A stretch of DNA of 35,010 nucleotides, from contig NZ_AJXN01000105.1 of NCBI RefSeq assembly GCF_000286355.1, positions 1 through 35,010 on the forward strand. The letters run 5' to 3'. The notes beneath the pieces were generated by a model. The model saw only the letters and a program-made list of their open reading frames with translations. It made no database searches and was not told the DNA's origin. This document shows positions 17,772 through 26,938 of the stretch, one piece after another. The stretch is from Kocuria atrinae C3-8 (GTDB lineage Bacteria > Actinomycetota > Actinomycetes > Actinomycetales > Micrococcaceae). The position numbers and the translations under genes were made by a program. The stretch's first letter is position 1; each line of letters starts with the position of its first letter.

Positions 17772-19070
17772 CTAGTTGGAGGTCGGGTAGTGACGCTCGC
17801 CCTCGCCCACGTAGAGCTGGCGGGGACGGCCGATCTTGGTCTCCGGGTCCTCAATCATTTCGCGCCACTGGGCGATCCAGCCCGGCAAGCGACCGATCGC
17901 GAAGAGCACGGTGAACATCTTCTCCGGGAAGCCCATGGCCTTGTAGATCAGGCCGGTGTAGAAGTCCACGTTCGGGTAGAGCTTGCGCTCCACGAAGTAG
18001 TCGTCCGCCAGAGCCTTCTCTTCCAGGCCCATGGCCAGGTCCAGCATTTCGTTGTTGCCGCCCAGTTTGGCCAGGACATCGTGGGCGTAGCCTTGATGAT
18101 CTTGCGCGGGGGTCGTAGTTCTTGTACACGCGGTGTCCGAAGCCCATGAGGCGGACGCCGTCTTCCTTGTTCTTGACCTTCTCCATGAACTCGTCCGCGG
18201 ACAGGCCGCGATTCTGGATCTGGTCGAGCATGTGCAGCACGGACTCGTTGGCGCCGCCGTGCAGCGGACCGTAGAGCGCGTTGATACCGGCGGACACGGA
18301 AGCGAACATGTTGGCGTGCGAGGAGCCCACCAGACGAACGGTGGAGGTGGAGCAGTTCTGCTCGTGGTCAGCGTGCAGCATGAGCAGGATGTCCAGGGTC
18401 TTGGCGACCACCGGGTCCACTTCATAGTCCTCGGCGGGTACGCCGAAGCACATGCGCAGGAAGTTCTCCGCGTAGTTCAGCTTGTTCTGGGGGTAGAGCT
18501 GCGGCTCGCCCATGGACTTCTTGAACGCGTACGCGGCCAGGGTGGGAACCTTAGCGAGCAGGCGGATGGTGGAGATCTCCACCTGGTCCTTGTCGAACGG
18601 GTCCAGGGAGTCGGAGTAGAACGTGGACAGCGCAGACACGGCCGAGGAAAGCACGGGCATGGGGTGGGCCGAACGCGGGAAGCCGTTGAAGAACATCTTG
18701 ATGTCTTCGTGGACCATGGTGTGCGTGGTGATGCGGTGCTCGAAGTCTTCGTACTCTTCGCGCGTGGGCAGCTCACCGTAGATCAACAGGTAGGCGGTCT
18801 CCACAAAGTTGGAGTGCTCAGCCAGTTCCTCGATGGGGTAGCCGCGGTACCGGAGGATGCCGTTGTCGCCGTCGATGTAGGTCACGTGGGACTTGGTGTT
18901 GGCCGTGTTCATGAAGCCGGGGTCGTAGGTGACGTTGCCGGTTTCCTTGAGCAACGCACCCAGGCCGTAGCCCTGGTTGCCTTCGGTGACCTCGAGAACG
19001 GGCAGCTCCAGTGCCTTGCCGTCCTGATAGTTCAGTTCAACCTTCTGGGCGTTCTTCTTGGCCTCTGCAT
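17772..19070 (-). CDS. gltA: Citrate synthase, three frame breaks
   Basis: About 433 residues. The hexameric-type (GltA) signature is clear: [67 protein letters not shown] and [16 protein letters not shown], which include the active-site His residues. It condenses oxaloacetate and acetyl-CoA in the TCA cycle. Breaks lie near 18104 and 18087 (repaired to RAKIIKATAHDVLAK) and near 19067, in the second codon (repaired to [14 protein letters not shown]). The start ATG at 19070 has GGAGG nearby. An imperfect hairpin (CCGCGA..TCGCGG, 19103-19119) lies in the leader. It is transcribed alone; the stop is followed by the 17711-17760 terminator. Confidence 0.92.
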
Positions 19071-19190
19071 GGTGTTGTCCTCCACGGTTTGCTTGGGGTG
19101 CCCCGCGAGCGGTTCGCGGTCCCGTTCACAGCAACAACTGCGTTGCCATGACTGTCACGCACATACTGGGACACAGTTTGATCATCATCT

Positions 19191-19217
19191 AACCTACCCC
19201 GTGGTGTGGCGTAGGTT
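19191..19217 (-). terminator. Inverted repeat between dapC and gltA
   Basis: AACCTAC at 19191-19197 and GTAGGTT at 19211-19217, 13-base spacer. It could be a weak dapC terminator or an element of the gltA promoter region. Confidence 0.35.
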
Positions 19218-19245
19218 CCACTCATTTGTCATGCGTGGAGTGTGG

Positions 19246-20390
19246 TTACACGGCCTCTCGCAGTCGTGCTACGGCAGCGTCGATCCGCTCGTCACTGGCG
19301 GTCATCGACAGTCGAACATAACCGTTTCCGGCGTCTCCGTAGAACGTTCCGGGGCCCACCACGATGCCCAGTTCGGCGAAGCGGTCCACCGTGTCCCAGG
19401 TGTCCTCGCCCGCGGTTCCCCACAGGTAAAGCCCCGCCTCCGAGTGGTCGATGCGCAGCCCGAACGCTTCCACGGCGGGCAGCAACTTGGCGCGGCGTTC
19501 CCGGTAGAGCGCTTTCTGGGACGCAACATGGGCGTCGTCGGCAAGAGCCACTCGCATGGCCTCCTGCACGGGATACGGCACGATCATGCCCGCGTGCTTG
19601 CGCGAGTTGATCAGCGACGGCATCAGTTCAGGGTCACCGGCCAGGAACGCTGCGCGATAGCCGGCCAGGTTCGACTGCTTGGACAGCGAGTATGCGCTCA
19701 GCACGAGCGACAGGTCTCCCCCGGTCACGCGCTCGTCCAGCACGGACGGTACGGGTTCGCCACCCTCGGCCACGTCCCATTCGCCCCAGCCCAGTTCCGC
19801 GTAGCACTCGTCCGAAACGACCACGGCACCTTGCGCACGGGCCTGGTCCACGATCTTCCTGAGGCTTGCAGCGTCACGCACGATTCCGGTGGGGTTGCCC
19901 GGCGAGTTGACCCACACCATGCGCACGCGCGTGCGCACCTCGGGATCCAGGTCGTCCAGATCATCGGCGGCCACGGCCTCGGCTCCGGCCAGCTGTGCCC
20001 CGATGTCATAGGTGGGGTAAGCAACGGTCGGACGCGCAACGACGTCGCCCGGGCACAGTCCCAGCAGCAGCGGCAGCCACGCGACCAATTCCTTGGAACC
20101 CACGGTGGGCATCACGGCGGCCGGGTCGAGATTGGCGACGCCGCGGCGTCGGGCGTACCAGTCCACGATCGCCTCACGCAGCGCGGGCGTACCGTGCGTG
20201 GTGGGATAGCCGGGCGCATCCGAGGCGGCCGCGAGCGCATCCTGGACCACGAGCGGCGTGGGATCACGGGCGTGCCGATGGACAGATCCACCGTGCCGCC
20301 CGGGTGCTCAGCGGCGCGCTGGCGATAAGGCGCGAGCGAGTTCCACGGGTAGTCGGGCAGGTCCAGCCCGAAGGCGCGCTGCTGCGTCAC
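19246..20390 (-). CDS. dapC: Succinyldiaminopimelate transaminase, one frame break
   Basis: About 381 residues. A fold-type I PLP aminotransferase: YPTTHGTPALREAIVDWYARR, NSPGNPTG, SDECYAELGW and the PLP-lysine region YSLSKQSNLAGYRAAF. The actinobacterial DapC group follows ferredoxin fdxA as here. It makes N-succinyl-LL-diaminopimelate, linking DapD and DapE, whose genes lie 5-6 kb away. The frame breaks near 20265; one G restored turns GTGATCCC into GTGGATCCC and gives GTPVDPTPLVVQDAL. Start is GTG at 20390, two bases after the fdxA stop, so translation is coupled. Confidence 0.88.
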
Positions 20391-20392
20391 GG

Positions 20393-20716
20393 TCAGTCCT
20401 GGTTCTGCGGGGGCAGCGCGGCGATGATCGGGTGGTCCTTGCCCGTGTTGCCGAGCTTGGCGGCACCGCCCGGGGAGCCCAGGTCATCGAAGAATTCGAC
20501 GTTGGCCTTGTAGTACTCGGCCCATTCTTCCGGGGTGTCGTCCTCGTAGTAGATGGCTTCCACGGGGCACACAGGTTCGCACGCACCGCAGTCCACGCAC
20601 TCGTCCGGGTGGATGTACAGGGAGCGTTCGCCCTCGTAGATGCAGTCCACGGGACATTCTTCGACGCATGCCTTGTCCTTGACGTCCACACAAGGCTGAG
20701 CGATCACGTATGTCAC
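20393..20716 (-). CDS. fdxA: Seven-iron ferredoxin
   Basis: 107 residues, intact. Cysteines at 9, 17, 21 and 25 (CVDVKDKACVEECPVDC) and at 40, 43, 46 and 50 (CVDCGACEPVCP) give the FdxA pattern for one [3Fe-4S] and one [4Fe-4S] cluster. The C-terminal acidic tail is typical of actinobacterial FdxA. It carries electrons, often to cytochrome P450s or other oxidoreductases. GTG start at 20716 with GGAAAGG upstream. It is followed by dapC in the same transcript. Confidence 0.92.
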   Translation of the reverse strand: MTYVIAQPCVDVKDKACVEECPVDCIYEGERSLYIHPDECVDCGACEPVCPVEAIYYEDDTPEEWAEYYKANVEFFDDLGSPGGAAKLGNTGKDHPIIAALPPQNQD

Positions 20717-20758
20717 GGTAAACGTACCTTTCCTGGTTCGAGGGGATCAGCCAACAGT

Positions 20759-21386
20759 CTAACCGCGTGGTAAGACGCGTGCTTGTCGGCGGAGTCTGAC
20801 GATGTAGCGGCCCGTAACAATCACCGCGGCCATGACGGCCACGAAAATCACGGCGAACCACGCGTAGCCGACCATGCCAATGGGCGCCTCCCACGAGGTG
20901 ACCACCAGGCCGAGCCGTTCTTGAGGTATGCGTAGGCCCACGAGAGCACGTAGGTGAGCAGTCCGGGGACCGCTGCGGCCCACACGCGGCGGGTAGCGGT
21001 GCCGCACCACACGCTCGCGAACCACACGAGGCGCCGGAGAACAGCAGTCCCCACGGCAGCCACACGGAGTCATTGATGTACCAGATGTTCGCGTGCATCA
21101 CGGTGGCCACGGAACCCACCAGCAGGCCGGTGATCACGGTGGTCAGCACGGAGGACAGGCTGGTCGGACGCGCCGACGCCGCTCTGGTCGAGCTGATCTC
21201 GTCCGTCTCGGCGGGTTCGTCGACCGGATTCGCAACGGCGGGATCCGCGGCAGCAGGTTTAGCATCGTCGGCGGAAAGTCCGCCAGCGGATTTGTCTCCA
21301 GTGGCGGCCTGGTTCACGCGGTTCTCGCTCCCGGCGGAGTTCTGCCACGGGGCCGGGTTCACGGATGTCCGTTCGGTGCTGCTCAC
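20759..21386 (-). CDS. Four-helix membrane protein of unknown function, two frame breaks
   Basis: About 209 residues. A hydrophilic Ala/Ser/Asp-rich N-terminus (residues 1-75) is followed by four predicted membrane helices, around VLTTVITGLLVGSVATVMHA, LPWGLLFSGALVWFASV, AAVPGLLTYVLSWAYAYL and VGYAWFAVIFVAVMAAVIV. Repairs near 21030 and 20914 (one G/C each) join these helices into one protein ending RLRRQARVLPRG. Its GTG start overlaps the mshB stop (GTGA). The position between mshB and fdxA is conserved in related actinobacteria, as far as I know, but no function is established. Confidence 0.65.
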
Positions 21387-22295
21387 GAGTGATCACCGCT
21401 GCTCAGGTCACCACGGAGCAAGCGATAGTGCTCGGTGGCGGTCAGCTTCTGGGGAACGCCGTTGGACAGTTCGAACGTCTCGGGTGCGTCCTCCGGCAGA
21501 ACAATTTGGGTGGCGTGGGCCGCCATGGCCGAACGCTTGGTGTCGAGGTCTCCGGCGACCACGGCCTGTTGCCTCCGATCAGCGGGATCGACGTCGCCTC
21601 GGTGCCCCACACGAGTGGGACGTCCCAGACTTCTGCACCGTCCGCCGGCGTCTTGGCCTTGTCGATGCCGAGCATCGTGACGTGATGGGTGCGCACGTGT
21701 CCGGGTGACCGTAACCGCCGTCGTCGCAATACGTGACCACCACGTGCGGACGGATCTCTCGAATGGCCGCGGCCACGTGGGCGGCGGCTTCATCCTCGGT
21801 CGCCGACGTGAGCGCTGCCGGGGAAACATCCTCGGCAGGCTGCGCACGGCCGTTGTCGCCCCAGCTCATCCCGGAATCCAGGTAGCGGCCCAGGCCGTTG
21901 GCAAACCCTACGGACTCATCGAGGGCCGGAGTCTCCCCGGCGAAAAATCGATCGGAGAGACCGAGTGCCGCGGCGGCGTCGTCGAGCTCGCCCACGCGAT
22001 ACAAACCCAGTGCCGTGCCGTCGGTGTCGGGGCAGCCAGGCTGGCCCACTTCGAGGTGGCGGAGTGGCGCGGGGATGACCTCACCGCGTTCGCCGCGCGT
22101 CATGGTGAGCAGCACGTTGCTCGCACCAGCGCGGGCGTAGTGGGCGATCGAGCCGCCGGTAGCAATGGACTCGTCGTCCGGGTGGGCATGAACCCACAGG
22201 ATCCGCGCCTCCCCGGGGGCACGGTCCGAAGGCAGCAGCGAATCCATTGCGCTCTCGGTGACCGTGCCCGCTTCGGGGTATTGCGGAGTGCTCAT
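21383..22295 (-). CDS. mshB: GlcNAc-Ins deacetylase of mycothiol biosynthesis, two frame breaks
   Basis: About 304 residues. The LmbE-type zinc deacetylase motif AHPDDE lies at residues 37-42, and the third zinc ligand is in GGYGHPDH. It removes the acetyl group from 1-D-myo-inosityl-GlcNAc, the second committed step towards mycothiol, the actinobacterial glutathione substitute. Breaks lie near 21699 and 21597; each is repaired by one C or G, giving GHPDHVRTHHVTMLG and WGTEGDVDPADRRQ. The ATG at 22295 lies two bases after the typA stop and the end overlaps the membrane-protein gene, so the whole block is one operon. Confidence 0.88.
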
Positions 22296-22297
22296 GA

Positions 22298-24204
22298 TCA
22301 GACGCGAGCCCGCTGACGAGCAGCCTTCACACGCTCGTTGGCGTCCAGCACGACCTTGCGGATGCGAATCGCTTCCGGGGTGACCTCGACGCACTCGTCC
22401 TCGCGAGCGAACTCGAGGCACTCCTCGAGCGTGAGCTTACGCGGCGGGGTGAGGTGCTCGAAGCTGTCCGAGGTGGAGGAGCGCATGTTGGTGAGCTTCT
22501 TCTCCTTGGTGATGTTCACGTCCATGTCGTCCGCGCGAGAATTCTCGCCCACGATCATGCCCTCGTAAACCTCGGAGGTGGGCTCCACGAAGAACGCACC
22601 GCGCTCCTGCAAGTTGATCATGGCGAACGGGGTAACCACACCGGCACGGTCCGCAATGAGCGAGCCGTTGGTGCGGTATTCGATGTCGCCGGCCCACGGC
22701 TCGTAGCCGTCCGAGTACGAGGACGCAATACCGGCACCGCGGGTTTCCGTCAGGAACTTGGTGCGGAAGCCGATCAGACCACGCGAGGGAACCTTGAATT
22801 CCATGCGCACCCAACCGGTGCCGTGGTTGACCATGCCCTCCATGCGGCCCTTACGGCCGGCCATGAGCTGGGTGATGGCGCCGAGGAACTCGTCCGGGGC
22901 GTCGATGGTCATGTGCTCGTAGGGCTCGTGCACCTTGCCGTCGATGGTCCTGGTGACGACCTGGGGCTTACCGGCGGTGATCTCGAATCCTTCGCGGCGC
23001 ATCTGCTCCACCAGGATGGCCAAGGCCAGCTCGCCACGACCCTGAACTTCCCAGGCGTCAGGACGCTGGGTGGGAAGAACCTTGAGCGAGACGTTACCGA
23101 TGAGCTCCTTGTCCAGGCGATCCTTCACCTGGCGAGCGGTCACCTTGGCGCCCTTGACGCGACCGGCCAACGGTGAGGTGTTGATACCGATGGTCATGGA
23201 GATCGCGGGGTCATCCACGGTGATCAGCGGAAGCGGCTGCGGGTTCTCCGGATCGGTCAGGGTCTCACCAATGGTGATGTCCTCGATACCGGCAACGGCC
23301 ACGATCTCACCGGGACCGGCCTGCTCGGCAGGAACGCGATCCAGGCCCTTGGTGGCCAAGAGTTCGGAGATACGGACGTTCTTCAGCTGGCCGTCCTGGC
23401 GGGCCCAGGCAACGGTCTGGCCCTTCTTCAGGGTGCCGTTGAAGATACGCAGCAGTGCCAGGCGACCCAGGAACGGGGAAGCGTCCAGGTTGGTCACGTG
23501 AGCCTGCAGCACGCCGCCCTCTTCATAAGAAGGCGCCGGGATGTGCTCGATGATGGTTTTGAACAGCGGCTCGAGATCCTCGTTGTCGGGGAGCTCGCCG
23601 TTGCCGGGCTGATCGGTGGAGGCGCGACCGGCCTTACCGGAGGCGTAGACCACGGGGACGTCCAGAACGGCGTCCAGGTCCATCTCCGGGTAGTCCTCGG
23701 AGATGTCCGATGCCAGGCCGAGCAGCAGGTCCATGGTCTCGGAGACCACTTCTTCGATGCGGGCGTCCGGGCGGTCCACCTTGTTGACCACGAGGATCAC
23801 GGGCAGCTTGGCCTCGAGTGCCTTACGCAGCACGAAACGGGTCTGGGGCAGGGTCCTTCGGAAGCGTCAACCAGGAGCACCACGCCGTCCACCATGGACA
23901 GGCCGCGCTCCACCTCGCCACCGAAGTCCGCGTGGCCCGGGGTGTCGATCACGTTGATGGTGATGGTCTCGCCGTCGGCCGAGGGGCCGTCGTAGAACAC
24001 GGTGGTGTTCTTCGCGAGGATGGTGATGCCCTTCTCCCGCTCCAGGTCTCCCGAGTCCATGACTCGTTCTTCGACCTCTCCGTGTTCGGAGAAAGCGTGC
24101 GTCTGCTGGAGCATGGCATCGACGATGGTGGTCTTGCCGTGGTCAACGTGGGCAACAATTGCCACGTTGCGCAGATCGGCGCGCTGGGCGGTGGTTTCAG
24201 ACAT
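22298..24204 (-). CDS. typA: Ribosome-associated translational GTPase TypA/BipA, one frame break
   Basis: About 635 residues. G1 motif AHVDHGKTT, then [13 protein letters not shown] (switch I), [12 protein letters not shown] (G3) and NKVDRPDAR (G4). Domains II to V follow, with the diagnostic C-terminal [14 protein letters not shown] and [16 protein letters not shown]. TypA binds ribosomes and aids assembly and stress or cold adaptation. The frame breaks near 23852; one C restored gives [18 protein letters not shown]. The ATG at 24204 has GAGAGA upstream; an ATG at 24222 is less likely. It heads the typA-mshB-membrane protein-fdxA-dapC block. Confidence 0.93.
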
Positions 24205-24332
24205 ACGCAAGTCTCTCTTCATAAATCGAGGTAGAGGGGAATCTCAGCGATTCTACTCTTCCTGATGGACCTGCTCGTCCACACGTGACCTATCTCTCGT
24301 CTGTTCGTCGATCGCGCCCCTGGGCATGAACA

Positions 24333-24372
24333 GCTGGAGCCGCGCGGACGGTGGTGTCCGCGCGGCTCCAGC
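24333..24372. terminator. Terminator between the amidase operon and typA
   Basis: GCTGGAGCCGCGCGGAC pairs with GTCCGCGCGGCTCCAGC around GGTGGT, a 17-bp stem. It lies downstream of the minus-strand amidase and upstream of typA. Confidence 0.8.
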
Positions 24373-24411
24373 AGCCCCTTCATCAGTTATTAGTGGTGTG
24401 CCTTCGTGGCC

Positions 24412-25598
24412 CTACCTGCCTGCTTGCAAGGCGCCCCACGTTCCAGCACCGACCACACCATCTATCTGCATGGCCAATGTCGACTGGTAACTCCTGACGG
24501 CCTGACCGGTCGCGGGTCCGAACTTCCCATCTTCTTGGAGTCCGGATCCACGTCGAGCGTTCAAAGCTCGCTGCACGCGCGTCACCGCTTCGCCCGAACT
24601 ACCCTCCTTGACGATCGGGCGTGTTCCCGCGGACATCAAGGCGCACCAGCTCTTGGGCCCCAAGACCCCGTCCGCGGTGAGTTTCACCTTGGCCTGGAAC
24701 CCCTTAAGAGCCACTTCGGTCTTGGCGCCGAAGACACCGTCAACGGCCCCCGGGTTGAACCCGTTCTTCAGGAGCGCGGACTGCGCCTTGGTGACCGCCG
24801 CTCCGCGAGACCCGACACGCAGCGTGGGATACGCTCCCCCGCTGCCCGGTGAGCCACCAAGGTCCGACGTGATAACCCTTCCGGCGTTCAGGTTGCCGCT
24901 ACGTCTTTCCGGAGAATTGCCAATTTAGGGTAAAAGGCATTTCCACAGCATTCCGTGGTGGAATTACCCGCAAAATCCCTGTGCCCCAAGATATTTGCCA
25001 CAGGAATCCTGTACTGCTGACAAATGTAGGCCACCAAATGAACCAACGCTCGGTACTGACTCGCGCTCGGCAGTGCAGAACTGAACGTCCCTTCGGTTTC
25101 AATACCGACAGCCTTTTGATTGGCCGCATCTCCGCCTCGAATATGTCCGCCAATGGCGCTCAACCGACCAGACCTGACCGCCTCCAGACTGCGATGGCGA
25201 CCCTCATAAATTCTGGCACCCTGCGTGACCGTGAAGTTTTGAAGGGTGTCCCGGATATCCGAATTTCGCGCCATGTGACTTGTTTGAATCGACCGCACGA
25301 ATGAGTCTTCAGCAGATCTGGTTCTGGCGCCGCGATTCGCTGTGGCCGTGTGGTGGATCGCCACGTGAGTGGGCTTGGCGCCCATCGTGATGGCTTTCCT
25401 GGGGGCACGAGCACCCCACTGCGGGCACGTGATGAACCCGGGGGCGGGCAACGGTGCAGCATAGGCGGCTGGCATGGACACCACGGACGGCACCGCGACC
25501 GCCGCGGCGATGGAGGCCAGTCCGGCCGCTTTGAACCAGGCCCTGCGATCGAAGCCCTGGTGAGCCGGGCGCATGTCGTCCCCAACGCGGGCCTTCAT
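24412..25598 (-). CDS. Secreted N-acetylmuramoyl-L-alanine amidase (PGRP/Amidase_2) with peptidoglycan-binding repeats, one frame break
   Basis: About 395 residues. The N-terminus has a twin-arginine-like signal (DRRAWFKAAG, residues 17-26) and an AYA cleavage site near residue 47. The PGRP/Amidase_2 domain spans about 55-225, with zinc His residues in VAIHHTAT and GHRDFAGNSTTECCG. After a Gly/Ser linker come two PG_binding_1 repeats (VDGVFGAKTEVALKGFQ with LTADGVLGPKSW, then GKFGPATGQAVRSYQ with IDGVVGAGTWGAL). It cleaves the amide bond between MurNAc and L-Ala. The frame breaks near 24903; one C restored joins LRKD to RSGNLNAG. It overlaps the M23 gene by one base (TGATG). Confidence 0.85.
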
Positions 25599-26620
25599 CA
25601 GGCACCACGCTTCATGGCGCTGATGGTCTTGGCTCCAACCACACCATCAGCACTGAGTCCGCGACTCGACTGGTACTTCTTGACGGCGGTCTGGGTGGCC
25701 GGGCCGAACTTCCCGTCTACGGTCAACCCGCTACCCAAGAAGGCATTGAGCGAGCGCTGGAGAATCTTCACCTGGTTGCTGTCCTGACCGGACTTCAAGG
25801 TGGTGCCGTTGAGATCACGGGCGATGAGAGCACCCCAGGTGCGCGGTCCCACAACTCCGTCGGCCGTCAGCCCCACACTGCGCTGGAACGCTTTCACGGC
25901 ATTGAGAGTGTTCGGTCCGAACTTGCCATCAATCGCGTCCGAATAGCGGCCTGCCGCCTTCAATCGCGCCTGCAGGTCCTTGACGGCAGCCCCGCTGGAT
26001 CCGGATCGCAGGGTCGGGTAGCTGACACTGGGATTCGAGGGCGGAGTAGTGCCTCCCGTTCTGGGCAGACCGGGGAAGCCCCAGTTCATGGCCGTGCCCG
26101 CTTGAACTCGGTTTCCGCAGGTCATGGTGCGGTTCAAGGCGGCGTCACGGATGACGCTGCCATAGCGTTCGATCTGGAAGTGAAGGTGCGGGCCGGTCGA
26201 GTTGCCGGTACTTCCTACCTTGCCCACCACTTGGCCCTTGGTCACCGTCTGACCCGTTTTGACCGACTGCGCGCTCAAATGGAAGTAGCGGGACTTGTAT
26301 CCCCCGGCATGTTCGACATCGACCAGGTTGCCGGATCTGGACTGATACCCAACCTGAACCACCTTGCCACTGGCAGCCGCGCGGACATTCGTACCGGTAG
26401 GAGCGGCAATGTCGAAGCCGCCGTGAGAGTTGCCACTGCCGCAGTAGCCATTGGGCGTACCGGTCACGACGCCGGTCGTGGGGATCTCCATGGCACCTTG
26501 CTCCGCCGCGGCCGGAGGAATGGTCAACAACGAGGCAAGTAAAGTAACGCTTCCCAATAAAACCCCGATTTTCCGGTGCTTGTTTTTGGGCGCGTTCGAG
26601 TTAGTGGCGTGAACCGACAT
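25598..26620 (-). CDS. Secreted M23-family metalloendopeptidase with two peptidoglycan-binding repeats
   Basis: 340 residues, intact. A signal peptide ends near PPAAAEQG (residue 39). The M23/LytM catalytic domain has H66 and D70 (HGGFD), H114, and H145/H147 (GPHLHF), so all zinc and catalytic residues are present. Two PG_binding_1 repeats occupy about residues 195-340 (SSGAAVKDLQARLKAAG, IDGKFGPNTLNAVKAFQ, and a second copy). It should cut peptide cross-bridges in peptidoglycan. AAGGAG lies near 26627-26632. The gene is the first of a two-gene operon with the amidase. The repeats of the two proteins look alike (ADGVVGAKT versus IDGVVGAGT), so partial duplication is likely. Confidence 0.92.
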   Translation of the reverse strand: MSVHATNSNAPKNKHRKIGVLLGSVTLLASLLTIPPAAAEQGAMEIPTTGVVTGTPNGYCGSGNSHGGFDIAAPTGTNVRAAASGKVVQVGYQSRSGNLVDVEHAGGYKSRYFHLSAQSVKTGQTVTKGQVVGKVGSTGNSTGPHLHFQIERYGSVIRDAALNRTMTCGNRVQAGTAMNWGFPGLPRTGGTTPPSNPSVSYPTLRSGSSGAAVKDLQARLKAAGRYSDAIDGKFGPNTLNAVKAFQRSVGLTADGVVGPRTWGALIARDLNGTTLKSGQDSNQVKILQRSLNAFLGSGLTVDGKFGPATQTAVKKYQSSRGLSADGVVGAKTISAMKRGA

Positions 26621-26642
26621 GTTTTCTCCTTGCTAGAATTAA

Positions 26643-26668
26643 GAATTCATAGCCAAGCTTATGAATTC
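26643..26668. promoter_or_regulatory. Inverted repeat in the leader of the M23/amidase operon
   Basis: GAATTCATA and TATGAATTC, 9-bp perfect arms with an 8-base spacer, about 10 bases upstream of the AAGGAG ribosome site. It may be an operator or an mRNA hairpin that affects translation. Confidence 0.45.
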
Positions 26669-26850
26669 CGAAAAGAACGCTCAGAGAACATTCGGGCGCT
26701 ACACCTTCCAAGAATTTACTGCCCCTCGTTCGAGCCCGAGCGTGAGTCCAAAGCTACGCGTGTATCAATACGGCCCACAAGGGCAAATGCAATTCTCATT
26801 CATACCATTTCCCCACCTAGTGCGAGGGACTATGCCACAAAAGTAGCTCT

Positions 26851-26882
26851 TATGGTGTTACTGACTAATCAGTAACACCATA
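26851..26882. repeat. AT-rich 14-bp-stem palindrome
   Basis: TATGGTGTTACTGA pairs with TCAGTAACACCATA around CTAA. It lies 11 bases from the S9 terminator and may be a second terminator or the operator of the hydrolase operon. Confidence 0.55.
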
Positions 26883-26893
26883 CAGACAAAGAA

Positions 26894-26924
26894 ATGGCCC
26901 GGAGTTCCAGAAACTCCGGGCCAT
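26894..26924 (-). terminator. Terminator of the S9 peptidase gene
   Basis: ATGGCCCGGAGTT pairs with AACTCCGGGCCAT around CCAGA. On the minus strand it is followed by a T-rich run (TTTCTTTG). Confidence 0.85.
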
Positions 26925-26938
26925 AACAAAAGAACAAC

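Larger units (their letters stand above)
26621..26938. other. AT-rich intergenic region with three palindromes
   Basis: About 320 bases with visibly lower GC content than its surroundings. It holds the leader of the M23/amidase operon and the terminator of the S9 peptidase gene. Short open frames here do not look like genes. Confidence 0.6.

Noticed and set aside
18133..20328. A 731-residue open frame on the plus strand opposite gltA and dapC
   Set aside because: It is the antisense shadow of two well-conserved genes; its translation is His/Gly/Val-rich with no domain. Long antisense frames are common in GC-rich DNA.
24412..26620. Prophage lysin module
   Set aside because: There is no holin, integrase, capsid or portal gene nearby, and both enzymes have export signals, which fits cellular secreted hydrolases better.
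26576..26875. Short open frames in the AT-rich gap at 26.6-26.9 kb
   Set aside because: They lack ribosome sites, cross the palindromes and have no family resemblance.
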